Source: Certhia americana (lineage: Eukaryota; Chordata; Aves; Passeriformes; Certhiidae). From it: a stretch of 64,000 bases of DNA. Of the stretch, positions 33,024-44,500 are shown piece by piece. Both the position numbers and the translations under genes were made by a program. The notes under the pieces are model-generated. The model was not told the DNA's origin, did not search any database, and saw nothing but the letters and a program-made list of their open reading frames with translations. The DNA lies in contig JAGMWU010000122.1 in assembly GCA_018697195.1 (NCBI GenBank), positions 33,153-97,152 of the forward strand. Reading direction: 5' to 3'. How positions within the stretch are numbered: position 1 is the stretch's first letter; every line of letters begins with the position of its first letter.

Positions 33024-35539
33024 CTACTGAATGTTCCTACTTTGTTCTGAAGGAGGAAGTTATTTCTGTGAACTTTTATTATTTGCAACTGTGAATCAAG
33101 AAGAAATGAACTGCAGCTATCCTGTGTTTTTTCTCTCAGCTAGAAGAATACATGTACTATTTACTGTTTGAGGAATGGCAAAATAACCCTTTTCTATACA
33201 GTAAATAATTTCTAATGTTTGTGGTATTAACTTTGCAGTATGTTTGTTGTGGCGATATATTGTCCATTTAAGGCTTTTCATGCAGCCCTCTTGAAAGGAC
33301 TCCTGCACTTCTTAATCTTTCTGTGTTTATTAATTTACCACCTCCTGATAAGAAGTGCAGTTCTTACCAATGCAGCTGATAACCTGTAAGTGCAGGGGTG
33401 TAATTAGCATAAATTCAATGCTGCAGCTTCTTAGCCTGATTCAATGTCTCCATATTGTTTAAAATAGTTTTAGGCCACTGGCAAGAGACTTCAACCACAA
33501 GCCAGCAAAGCACATTACTGTATTTATGGTTCGAAAGTGCAGCAATTTGTGACCATACTTGCAATTCCTAGGGATACTCTTCAGAAGTTATGTAATATAC
33601 TTATGCCTGAAGGCTCTATTTTTCCCTCTCACTGATGTATAACCATCCTCTAGAAAGCAGTGAATTCACAGTAGCTCTGAGAGGAAACCTAGATTCTCTT
33701 TGGATGCAATTAAAATACCATTCAGCAAAAAGCTACAGGTAGGAGTGTTCAATTTTCCCAGCCTCTCTGCAGATGTAAAAGTTTCTTTTTGTAAATACGC
33801 TCTGTGGGTTTATTTTTTTCCGTCTCCATTGGCTATATATTATTATAATATAATGGAGCATGATTAGCTTTTTCTTACAGTTCTATGCAGTTGCTGAAGG
33901 CAATTTGACCCCTGAGAGTGCAGAGCTTGTGATTTTATAGAACAAATCCTGAGCTGGTATAACTGTTTGTGATCGTTGCACCAGATATCTCTGCTGCCGC
34001 TGCTCCAGTTATAGCACCTTGTGTAACTTTATAAATGAATTTAGCAGCATCAGGTGTTTATGGTACTAATTTACAAACTGAGAGTTTAAAAAGAATTTTT
34101 TTTTTAATTTTACAAGTTTGCTCTAGCAGTTACATGTTCCACATCAGTCTGGAATCACAAGGGGAACTGTTTTTAACTAAACTAATAAAAGATACACCAA
34201 TGTCTTGTCTCCCTATAGATGCACTGAAAAAACCCCCACCCTTTTTTAATATTTCTACACAAATCCCTTTCTTCTCTTTTAAGTTTAAGAATATTTCTCC
34301 AAGTAGTAGTAGTACTACTTCTCCCTGATTTTGAAGGCTACATGGTAATATAATCTGACTTCCTCTATGGGCCAAAGCAAACATTTCCAACCTATATTTT
34401 GTACATATGTCTTACCGGGACGTGCTATAATTCTAGTGAATTATAATTCTATTGCTTCAAAATGCAGATTTTTTTTTTCTCCCTCTTCCATCCTTTCCAA
34501 AGGAAAATATTTATATAATTTCTCTGCAAAGTCTGAGGGGACAGTTTATTTAAATGTTCTTAAATGTAGTGCTTCCTTGAACAATTTGTTTTACAGCTGG
34601 GAATATTCAAGATGGCTTATAAAGCCCTTGGTTCTGTTGAATCAGCCAAGTGGGGTTGGACAGTGTGGGGGGAAAATATCCTTGTTTTTAAATGTATGTC
34701 CCTTATTGCAAGAACATGAGGCATCAGTGGCTCTGCCTTGACAGGGTCATGCTATGAGCCATTGCTGCAATGTTTGTGCCCTCATTGTCCAGTTGTCTGG
34801 CAGACCCAGGGAAAGGGAATAAGTGTCCAAGTAGCCCAAAGATCCCTGGACCCCTTGCCAGTGCAGCGTCCACACCAGGCACACAGGTGCTTGTTCTCTT
34901 CCCTGACTTTTAGAGGAATGAGGATGGAATAGAGGGCTGTGGCACAGAAGTTCTGCTACTCAGATGTTCTGCATTTTGTCTCAGACCACCACAGCACCAT
35001 GAACCAGAGTGTGCCTGGGTTTATGGCATCTCACTGCTCTTCTACAATAAACATAGTCAATCCACCAATACAATTTGCCTTTAATTATTTAGTATAATAG
35101 AATTTTGAACATTTCACAGCAGTTTTCTACATCAGGTAGGCTTTTCTTTTTACATGTATAGATTAAAACAATATAGATACACATATATGTTCCTCTAGAA
35201 TATTGTTTGTCTGGAGTGGAGTGTTTCTCGCTCTCCAGCCTGAGCTGTTGCTGTGTTCCTGTGCTGCCCTGCTGCCCTGCTGCTTTAGGCTCCAGTGTCT
35301 GTCTTCCTTCCCATTCAGTGTGTACTCTCCTTGCTGGCAAGGACTTGGTAGCCAGAATGCTGCATCCAGCAGCTGCCATCTAGTACTTCCCACAGCTAAT
35401 TTCTGTCCCTCCTCTGAATGCAGGAATCCTGGAGGTGATGGGAGAAGGGATGCTGGATGTTCCCCTTTCAACAGCTTCCGATTCCCTGAATGCTGACGGA
35501 CCTCTGGAGAGACCATTCCAAAGGATAGGCAGGGGCCAC
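33024..35539. other. VGLL1 3'UTR and proximal intergenic region
   Basis: AT-rich, no coding signal. AATAAA at 34184 and 35046 are candidate VGLL1 polyadenylation signals. A two-mismatch CTCF-like motif is at 35373-35386 on the minus strand. Confidence 0.55.
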
Positions 35540-35676
35540 TGTTACATCCCTGGAAGTGTTCAAAAAGTGTGTGGAGGTGGCTCTTGGGGATGTGGTTTAA
35601 TGGTGAACAAAGTGATGCTGGGTTAATGGTTGGATTTGATGATCTGGGAGATCTTTCCAACTGTAATGATTTTCTG
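35540..35676 (+). mobile_element. CR1 retrotransposon 3' end fragment
   Basis: Matches the familiar avian CR1 3' region: CCCTGGAAGTGTTCAA, then GGTTTAATGGTGAACA, GATGCTGGGTTAATGGTTGG, TTTGATGATCTGGGAGATCTTTCCAACTGTAATGATTTTCTG. It ends like a CR1 tail, though without a clear octamer array. Strongly 5'-truncated and diverged, so an old insertion. Confidence 0.88.
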
Positions 35677-37644
35677 TTAATTTACTGACCCTGTAAGAAA
35701 CCACTACTTGCCTTTAATTGGGTGTCCTCTAGTCCAGGAATAACTTGTTTGCACAGATGGCTTTTCTCCTGTCTTTTTCTGAAGGGCAGATGAGATACCA
35801 ACTTTGTGAGCTCTGGTCAGAGATTAATGCATCTCTGGGATGCATTGGTCTCAGAGATTTATGTCAAGCACTGGACATGCCTGCCCTGTGTGGAGGCTGG
35901 GCCTTTTTTTACTCAGCTGCAGGAACTGGTGTTCATATATTCCACCAAGTGTGTCCCAGGACACAAACACTTTGAAGGATCTTGCTCTGGCTCCTCACAT
36001 GAGCTGGCTCTGGTCCAGGTCCTCCTCAGATGGTCAGATAAACTTTGTGGGTGGCTGGGAACAGCAAGAAGGTTTAGCTACTCCACCCTGCTTTAGTCAC
36101 TCATCAATAGTGTTAAAAATAGTCTGAGACTGTAGTGACAAACAGAAGAGATTCTTTTGCTGTGAAAGAAAAACCTAAAGTGTTAAAAATATTTTTAAAA
36201 ACCCCCAAAAAAACCAAAGCAGGAATGCTCATCCCTTTCAAAGAAGGGAACACAAACTTTCATTTACTTCATTTTTGTTCGGGTGTCAAGTAATTTGTCC
36301 CATCCTAGGTGAGCAAGGGACACTTCATGTACCCATGTGGCACATAGCTGTTGGTAAACACTCACTCATCACTGTAGGATTTTTGACTGTCTTGTGGTTT
36401 TTAATCCCCTTTTCTGGCATGCTTTACCAAGCATGGCAATCTTGGTCCAGAGTAAAAGTGTTGCACCACTTTGTTTTGTGTTCTGTTTTCCTGCAGTGTC
36501 TGGTTTAAAACATTGCGTATTTTGGGTTCAGGGCTCTATTCCACTTAGTTGCTGACCTACTGAGAGTTTAGTACTCCTCTGAGCATTTATCATTACACTT
36601 GGAGGATTTTAGCAGGAAACTGGTGCAAACTGGTGGTTTTGGTGCATTTGTAACTGGGAGGGGTTTCAGTATGACAGGCCCTGTCAGGGTTGTGTGTTAC
36701 TGGTCGGACAATATTGCTGCACAAGCAGCTGCACTGTGATCATATCCTACAGATCACAAGTTATTTACTAAGGAGGTGCAAAAGTGGCTGAGAGGTGGGC
36801 AGGCAGCATCTGGGCTCTCCAGGACAGCACAGAGGATATTTTCAGGTGCCTGGAGCCATAATGGAGCTGGCTGAGCCAATGTGAGCCAACTCAGATGTGG
36901 TGCTGCCCAAAACAGGGTCCAGCAGGAGTGCCCAGGTTCCCCTGTGAGCCACCATGAACCTGTCTGATCCCAATGCCAGGAATTCACTGCTGATTCATGC
37001 TGTCGCCCAGCCTGGTTTCTAGTCAGGGATTGAGTGCAGCAAAGCCCTCAGAAAAGTGGCTGTTTCCCTGATGTTCGTCCTCACCTCTTTACTCCCATCT
37101 CCTTTCATTGCCCTAGCCCAGGATTTGCAAGCTCTGGATTTGTGTCTGACCAGGAACATTCGTGGTTTCCCCATCTATCTTTCTCCAAAAGGCTAGTGCT
37201 GGAATCAGCACACACTTATAAAAATATTTTCAAGCAGCATTTCATTCTGGAATGCAACAGTATTACAGCTCCTACTTACGACCTTTCCACCCGAGACAGG
37301 GATAAAATAACAGCTCTTTCCCAGGCAAAAATAAAAATTTTCTACACTCAGAATTATAAAGCCATCAATTAGCTCCCAATACTGTGTTTTTCCAGAGTGA
37401 GGTGTCACTTTAGATAGAGCCCTCTGCCAAACAGAAAAACAAATTAAGTGGATGGAAGAAAATTGAATGTACTGAATACTCTAAGGGCATCTCTGGTGAA
37501 TGAGCAACCTAAAATAATCCTGTACCAGCTGTCTGTTGGACACTGTCACCCTGAGCCTGGGAGAGCAGTGCAGAAGCACCCATGCTCCATGAGCTCCATG
37601 TGAACTGCCCAAACATCATCAAGTCCCAAGCATGTGCTAGATAA

Positions 37645-37666
37645 ATTTCTCTTATATAAGAGAAAT
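37645..37666. repeat. Perfect 22-bp palindrome
   Basis: Two uninterrupted 11-base half-sites, ATTTCTCTTAT and ATAAGAGAAAT, centred on TATA. No loop. Confidence 0.85.
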
Positions 37667-38180
37667 GGCAGTGTGCAGCTCCCCAGCCAAGGAACTACAT
37701 GTGCAGTCTGGGTGCTGCTTTCAACCAACTCCAGGGGAAAACACCTGCTAATTAAAAATGATGGGCAATGAGGACAATAAGGAAAGTCCTCCAGCTAGAC
37801 TTTTTGATGCATAAAGTTTTGTTCAGTTTTTCTTTTCTAAGGTTGACTAGGTAGATTCTAAGGAAAATTTCCTGGCTTCAGTCAAGCTGTCACATAACCA
37901 AGACATTTCAGGCATGTTATACTATCACAGTTCCACCGCACATTGTTGGTGCTGGATCTGTGCCACGTTTCATGAAAAGATTATCATGAAAACACTATTT
38001 TCCCTCTTTTCCAAGCTGTCACTAAACGAACTGCTGACTATAAAGTGTGCCAAGAAACAGTCCGGCATTATTTTTGCTTGCAAAGGGACTTGAAAGGGCC
38101 TATGCTAGAAACAAAAAATCCATTAGGAACTGTGACATTGGTGGGTCCCAAACAACTGAGTTTGCGTGCATAGCACATGG

Positions 38181-38293
38181 TGATTGAGTGAGTGGAGTGA
38201 GTTGAGTGAGTGAGTGAAGTGAGTGAGTTGAGTGAGTGAGTGAGTGAGTGAGTGAGTGAGTGAGTGAGTGAGTGAGTGAGTGAGTGAGTGAGT
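38181..38293. repeat. (TGAG)n tetranucleotide microsatellite
   Basis: About 113 bases of TGAG units; the first half has interruptions, the second half (from about 38232) is pure. Confidence 0.95.
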
Positions 38294-38345
38294 AAAATAG
38301 CAGGGGTAGGAGGGGCTGGGTCTGTTTCCACTCTGCTTCATGCAG

Positions 38346-38380
38346 GATTTAAGCACCCTCTTCCTGAGGGTGCTTAAATC
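38346..38380. repeat. Perfect 15-bp inverted repeat with 5-base loop
   Basis: Arms GATTTAAGCACCCTC and GAGGGTGCTTAAATC flank the loop TTCCT, 52 bases after the TGAG microsatellite. Confidence 0.88.
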
Positions 38381-38557
38381 TACATTTGCAAACAGACCAT
38401 GAAATGATTGCCCAGCACCTGCTCTAGACACCTGGGACTGTATTTTTGGGTTTGTTCAATTCTGTAGGACCTGGATCATGGTTGCACCACTGTTGTCTGC
38501 AAAAAAATTATTACAAAGAATTCTGCTTATTAGATGGATTTAAGGCATAAAATCCAC

Positions 38558-38582
38558 TTATATCACCTCTAAGGTGATATAA
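38558..38582. repeat. Perfect 11-bp inverted repeat with 3-base loop
   Basis: Arms TTATATCACCT and AGGTGATATAA flank a 3-base loop, CTA; third palindromic element within a kilobase. Confidence 0.8.
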
Positions 38583-41500
38583 CAGATTGAACAGAGTAGG
38601 TCAGTGAGGCTCCTTTGCTCTCAAGCCAGGGCTGAGTTGCCGATAGGACATTGGAGCTCACAGACATGGGAAGACAGCAAGTCAGGGGACGTGTCTCATC
38701 CTTGCAAGGCATCCTGGGCAGCACCCTCCTGGCACAGACACAAACAAGAACCCCTTTGCCTTCACAGAAACCTGTTGTTTGCCCACAGGCTGTGCAGAGG
38801 TACCCAAAAAAGCAGTCACATTTGTTTAGGGTTTGTTTTTTTCTTGTTTCTTAGGAAAGCAGCCTGAAAATACTGTTGAGAAATTAGTTTGGGAAGCAGC
38901 TCTGGAATCATCCGTCAGGATGCTGATGTTACAGCAGGCTGCCAGGCTGCTCTGATTCCAGGCAGTTTTTCCACATTGACAGGCTGCAGGACACAAAACA
39001 ACCATGTAACAGTGACTAATGAGAATGGCTTCCTGTCTCTCTGAAGAAGCTTGGAAAGGGAGGGGTTTTGGGGAAATAAGAGCCTTCTCTATTGCTCCTC
39101 CTTGCCTGGGAAAAATGCTTTCTGTGATTTTGCAAACTGGGGAGTGTGAGAGCCAGATTTATACCCCTGTGCAAATCCATCCCCTGGTCTCTCATACGCG
39201 CAGCTGCAGCAGGCAAAAAAACCTGCTTTAATGCAGATTGAAAAGCCCAGGATTTCCTGGCCCAATTCTGCCTTTTATGTTTAGGAAGGCAGACACAGGC
39301 TCCCTCAGATGCAGCAGAGCATCAGGAGCTGCAGCTGTGGCAGTCCTGCCCATGCCTCTGACTTTGTTTATGTCAATAAAAGCAGGAATGTTGCACATCT
39401 CTGTAGGAATGTCTAAAGGAAGAAATTAGTGTCTCTGCATTGCAGAGTAGTCTCTCTGGCTCAGTTTGTGCAGTTGTGGGATTTTGTTCATCTTTTCTAG
39501 CAATCTTGAAAGGGAGAAGAGAAATCTGTAATTAAACCAATACATATGTAAATGAGCATCTGCCAGAGAATCAGTTTTATTTCTTTGTATTAAACATGTA
39601 TTTCTGTAAATGCATTTTTTGTGACATATTCTTTGCATATAAGCATGTTTAAATTGTATCTAAGGATCATTAAATTGGATTTTGGCTTCATTTAAGCAAT
39701 TAGATGAGTCAAATCATTCTAAGCATTTTCAGGATTTTTTAAGCTGTTACGTTGGCTCTTGAGGCTGTCTCAGCTGACAGCTACAGAAGTAGGTTTGGAT
39801 AAATTATTCAGGTAATAACCAGTTTTGGAGTTTTTACTGATCAAATGTGGTTGGATGTGAAATTAAGAGCCTTTCTTGCTAGCCTGAATTCAGATCTGGT
39901 TTGTTTCTGGACTTCTTTAAGAGCCCTTTGGAAGCAATGGCTTCACTCACTTCAGTTTAATTTCTTGGTGGCTCTAAAATCAAGTAGCTTTATTTCATTC
40001 ATCTAGCATTCAGGAAAAATACTGAGAGCCTGTAGTCTTTATTGCATGAAAGAAGATACTGTTATTGCCCATTTAGGAAATTAATCTGGTCTTGCATTTT
40101 TTCTGAATACTCCGGGCTGCTGTGTAACTGAATATTCAGGGATAAATGTGATCCATTATTTTTTGTTTATTTTCAGAGCTTGGGGACCTCCCTAAATCTC
40201 TCTTCAAAAAATTAAATGTATTCTTATCTGATCTCTTTGGAAAAGTAATAGTATTGGTGATCGTGCTGTCTGTGATCAGTCAGTCTGCAGTGACACTCCA
40301 GGGGTTGCTGTGCTTCTCTGTTGTGCTTGGGTGCTGCTGGTGTGTGGTTGGCAGGGTCAGAGGATGAGCATCTCCTCCTAACTCGGGAAGTCCAGCTGTG
40401 TCAGTCAGGAAGCTTGCCTGATCTCATCCTGTTAGATATGTATTTTTTCTGCAACAGGTGTTCACATGTGTGAATAGTCCTCTGTGTCATTGCATCAAGC
40501 AAATGCTGCATCTCTCTTGGCTTTCTGGGATTTTTCTTTTTATCTCCTGCGTTGTGTTACTTCCACCTCTAGGATGGAAGGAGAGTGAGAACAGTCAAAA
40601 CTACAAATCCAAACTTCTGGCTACTTCTGCGTATTCCCGCACCTGGTAATTATCACTCTGTGTGCCTGAGGGTGTGCAGTGTATTTGCACATGTGCCATC
40701 AAGTTTGCCTCTGGTTTATGAGTGCACTCGTGGTGCTGCTGGGGCTTGTGGGAGATACATGAGCAGCTCCTGGGTGACAGATGCCATGTCATGATGCTGG
40801 CGTGTTAATTCCAAGAGGCCCCATCAGGACAAGGCTCATCTGCTGTGGAGTTGTTCAGAATGAAAAGATGCTCAGTGAACCCAAGGACTTTGACACTTGT
40901 CACACTCTGCTACTGCTGCAGTCTTTGAATAGTACATTGGCTCTATAAACAACAAAAGACCCAAGAATAAGTAATGGTTTAGGTCAAGGAACACAAATAA
41001 TACCTTTTTGCCTTTTGATAAAAGGGGAAGATATTTGGTAAAGCCGCATGCAATGCCCAGTGGAAGAGGGATAATGCAAAGTTCATGCCTGCTCCAGACA
41101 CAGTGCTTTGCATATGTCTTAGTCCTCAAGAGGTGACAGTAACAGACTGCAGGCAAGCCAGATCCAGGCTTGCAGCAGGTCCAGGCTCCACCACCTACCA
41201 CTGCTTCCCAGGGAGCCATGTTGTCAGGGAGCCCAGAGCTGCTGTCAAACAGTGTAGTGTGGGAAGCAAACTTTCCATCAGGATTAACTTGGAGAAGTGC
41301 CACATTACAGGACTGCATCAGTAAAACCAGTGAATTCAGAGAGCTATGGAAATGAAAGCTGCAGAGCAGCTCAGCAAGGATCACACAAGATGAAGTAAGG
41401 AGAAAGAAGTGTTTCTGCTGCAGTGTGTGACCAAAGAGTGGTGCTTCCAGCTCAGGGATGCTGTGGGGGACAGCAGGAAGCACAGGTCTCTCCTAAATGC

Positions 41501-44500
41501 AGCTTTCTGGATGTAACCCCCAGTGTAGGCATTAAAAACAAACTTTGATATGCACAAGGTGGATCCTTAATTTCCTTGTTTATCAGCTGGTCTTGAAGAT
41601 CAATATTGCGTCTTTGATCTTAATGTTGGATGGCTTTTACGCCTGGTGTCTCCTGAGCTCCAGCTGGGCTGGGCTGGAATTGTAATCTAGCCCTTGCTCC
41701 ATGTGATGGTGTGTGCTGAGCATCATGCAACCCCACCTCACATCCTCTAAAGTGTGGACCAAAACCATTGGGCAATATGCTGACAATCCAGGGGAGAGCT
41801 CCTGCAACGCCTGCACCCTGCAGGAACACAGAAGTTCAGGAATTATGTCTGGTCAATTCTTCCTTGGCCTTAACCACATCCCAGAGCTGCAAATGCTAGG
41901 GTTTGGTACTCACCAAGGCTGCACATTGGACAGATGTATGAAACCCTCAAGGGGTCCTCATTTATTTTGTACATTAATATCCGCTGGACAGCTATGAAAT
42001 TTCAAGACCATTTAATTTCCCATGCATAGTTCTAGCCTTTTTACTACCTGAGGCATAATTTTATGAATGACTCATTGGCACATGGCCAACCATCAGGAGC
42101 CACCACACTTCCATGTTAGGGAAGAAGTTTCCTCCTCATTCTAGGATGGAGCACAAAGCTGCCCCATCCTATGAACACAGATTATCTACAGGCTGTGAAG
42201 TGGACATGGCAGTGGAGGTTTCCAGGGAATATTGTTTCTCCTGTGCCAATGCAAGAAGGGTCTCCACCCTTGGCATGCCCCCAACTGTGCAAAGGGATGG
42301 TAAATTGTACTTCTTCCCAAGTCTGGAGAGATATATCTCAGGGTTTTGATAAATCTGCTTAGAGCAAAAAGTGATTACCCAGTTCTTTTCTGTGTGATAG
42401 TGCCTTTGGCCATGACCAAAGAGAACCTGGATAACCTGGTGTAGATACCAGTGGGAACAGTGTTTGGCAGCTCCTGAAATGGGCTAAAAGTACATAATTT
42501 GTCATAGAGGTACTCGTTGCCTGCTATTGATCAGATCTAGCCTTTCCATATAGTTCTTTCCAGGCACCTTGGACCTCAGGCTCTATTCGCCTGTCCACCC
42601 TGCCCATGTGGGGTGGAAATCTTGCTTTACCTCTTCTCCCTGTGATCTCAAGTGTGTGAAGGAAGGTGATGTGAGACCTCTGGGTTTGTACAAAACACTT
42701 TCAGGATTATTTGAAAACTGGGGCTCATTCTCAGAGACCTGAACTGGGTGCTTCTACCCTCTAGGACAAGCTCAATGGGTTTTCTGGCTATTGCAGACCA
42801 AGAGGTCCTTTCTACCTAAAGTCTCCTGGGGCTGCTTTAAGCAGCATCCAGTGCTCAGAAAATGAACCTGGTAAACATTAGAAGGAGGTTGTGTAATTAT
42901 CTGGTATTGTGGTTCATGATAGTTTTGCATGGGTGGGCACTGTGGTGTGAACCTACTTTTGGTTCCATAGATTTTTTTTGCCCTGTAAAACTAAAAAAAA
43001 AAACCCCACCTGAGTCCTCTTTTCAAAGATCCCAACAACCACTCCAGAGGTTGCATGCTTTGCTATTATGAAGGAAATTTGGGGTGAATTTGGCTTCCTG
43101 CATCAAATCCAGGCTGTGGCTTAGAGACTCGGTCTGCATCATGTATCAGTGCAACAGAGCTTCACAGCTGTGTGCTTGTGGCAGCAGTAAGACTCAGCAT
43201 TGCACTACATCATTAGTAGCTGTAATGATTCAGCTTAAAAAAAAATTAGGGTGAATTCTTGGGTAAGGAAGCTGGGAAGGGCAGTGATGGTACTCAGGAA
43301 CTGCATTGCAGAGTAGGAATTCAAGGGCAGCTCATGGGAGGGCTGAGACCTTGTGGTGGGTTGGGCCCATCCAGCCACTCAGAAAGACAGGGGAGGAAGG
43401 TAAGGTGAAAGAACTTTGACATAAGGGCTTGGATATGTCTCTGCAATTACCGTCATTCCAAGACAGACAAATCAGCTTGGGGGGAAAAAAAGATTTTGCT
43501 TATCCTGCAGCCTCACTTTGAGATACAATACACTCTGAAATTATATTGCTCTGAAGATTAGAGCTGGAATAAGTGATTGTTTTCTATATAGGTTGAATCT
43601 ATTTGGCTGTTTGTATCTCTGGATCTTTACCCAGCAACAGAAATGCCTCATTTCACCAGTGGTGAAACTGAGATCAGGTGACTTATCTAAGGTATCATAA
43701 GCAACCAGACAGAGGCAGCAAGAGAAAGTAAGTGTCCCACCTTCCAGATCTCTCCATCTCTATGCCCAGATCCCACAGGCAAACAGGATCTACATCCTGG
43801 GTGGCTCATGGCCTGCAAGGGGATGTAAGGAGGCTGATGCTTAGGGAACAGATTGGGATGTGCTTTAGGTTTGCTTTCCTTTCTGTCCAACCACTGAACC
43901 TGGTTTCTGGTATGGTTTCACCAATTACTGTCATAGAGATGACAACACAATACTTACGTGGGTAGATTTTCTTGTGGCTCAGCAAAATGGTGATTGTTGC
44001 AAGTTCATCTTCCCCTCCCTGAACACTGGAGAGAAATGATCCTTTTTTCCCTGTCCTTAGGCTTAGTGTTTTCCTCAAACAGGGTGTTTGGGGTTTTCCT
44101 TTCACTGTGTTTTGCAGCAAGTGGCCATTCCAGCATTCAAGCCTCTCTGACTGCATGACTTCTGTGAAATACTTCCCTCCAGGTGTGTAGGGGGTTTTAG
44201 GCCAAAGATTTTCCACTTTGAAATAAGGTTGCTATTCTGCTAAAAGAGAATTACAACATCTGGGGTTTGGTGATTCATTCAAGTGAGTGAGAAGAAATAT
44301 ATCCAGCAGCTTGGGCTTATTATGGACCTGCTCTGGAAAGAAAACATGTATCCTGAAAAGCATCTGTTTGGTCCCAGGCTGGGTCTCACCAGCCAAAGTA
44401 AGGGCATGGTTGTTCCAAGGAGGTGTGGGGATGTACTGCCAGGGACTCTGGATGGAGCCTGGGCACCAGCAAAGAAGCTGAAATCCCTGGGATCTGCAAT

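Noticed and set aside
38346..38380. Possible microRNA precursor.
   Set aside because: The stem is only 15 bp and pairing does not continue outside it; too short for a precursor.
40872..41483. Minus-strand 203-codon frame between VGLL1 and CD40LG.
   Set aside because: No recognised domain and no splice or promoter context; expected now and then in G+C-richer intergenic DNA.
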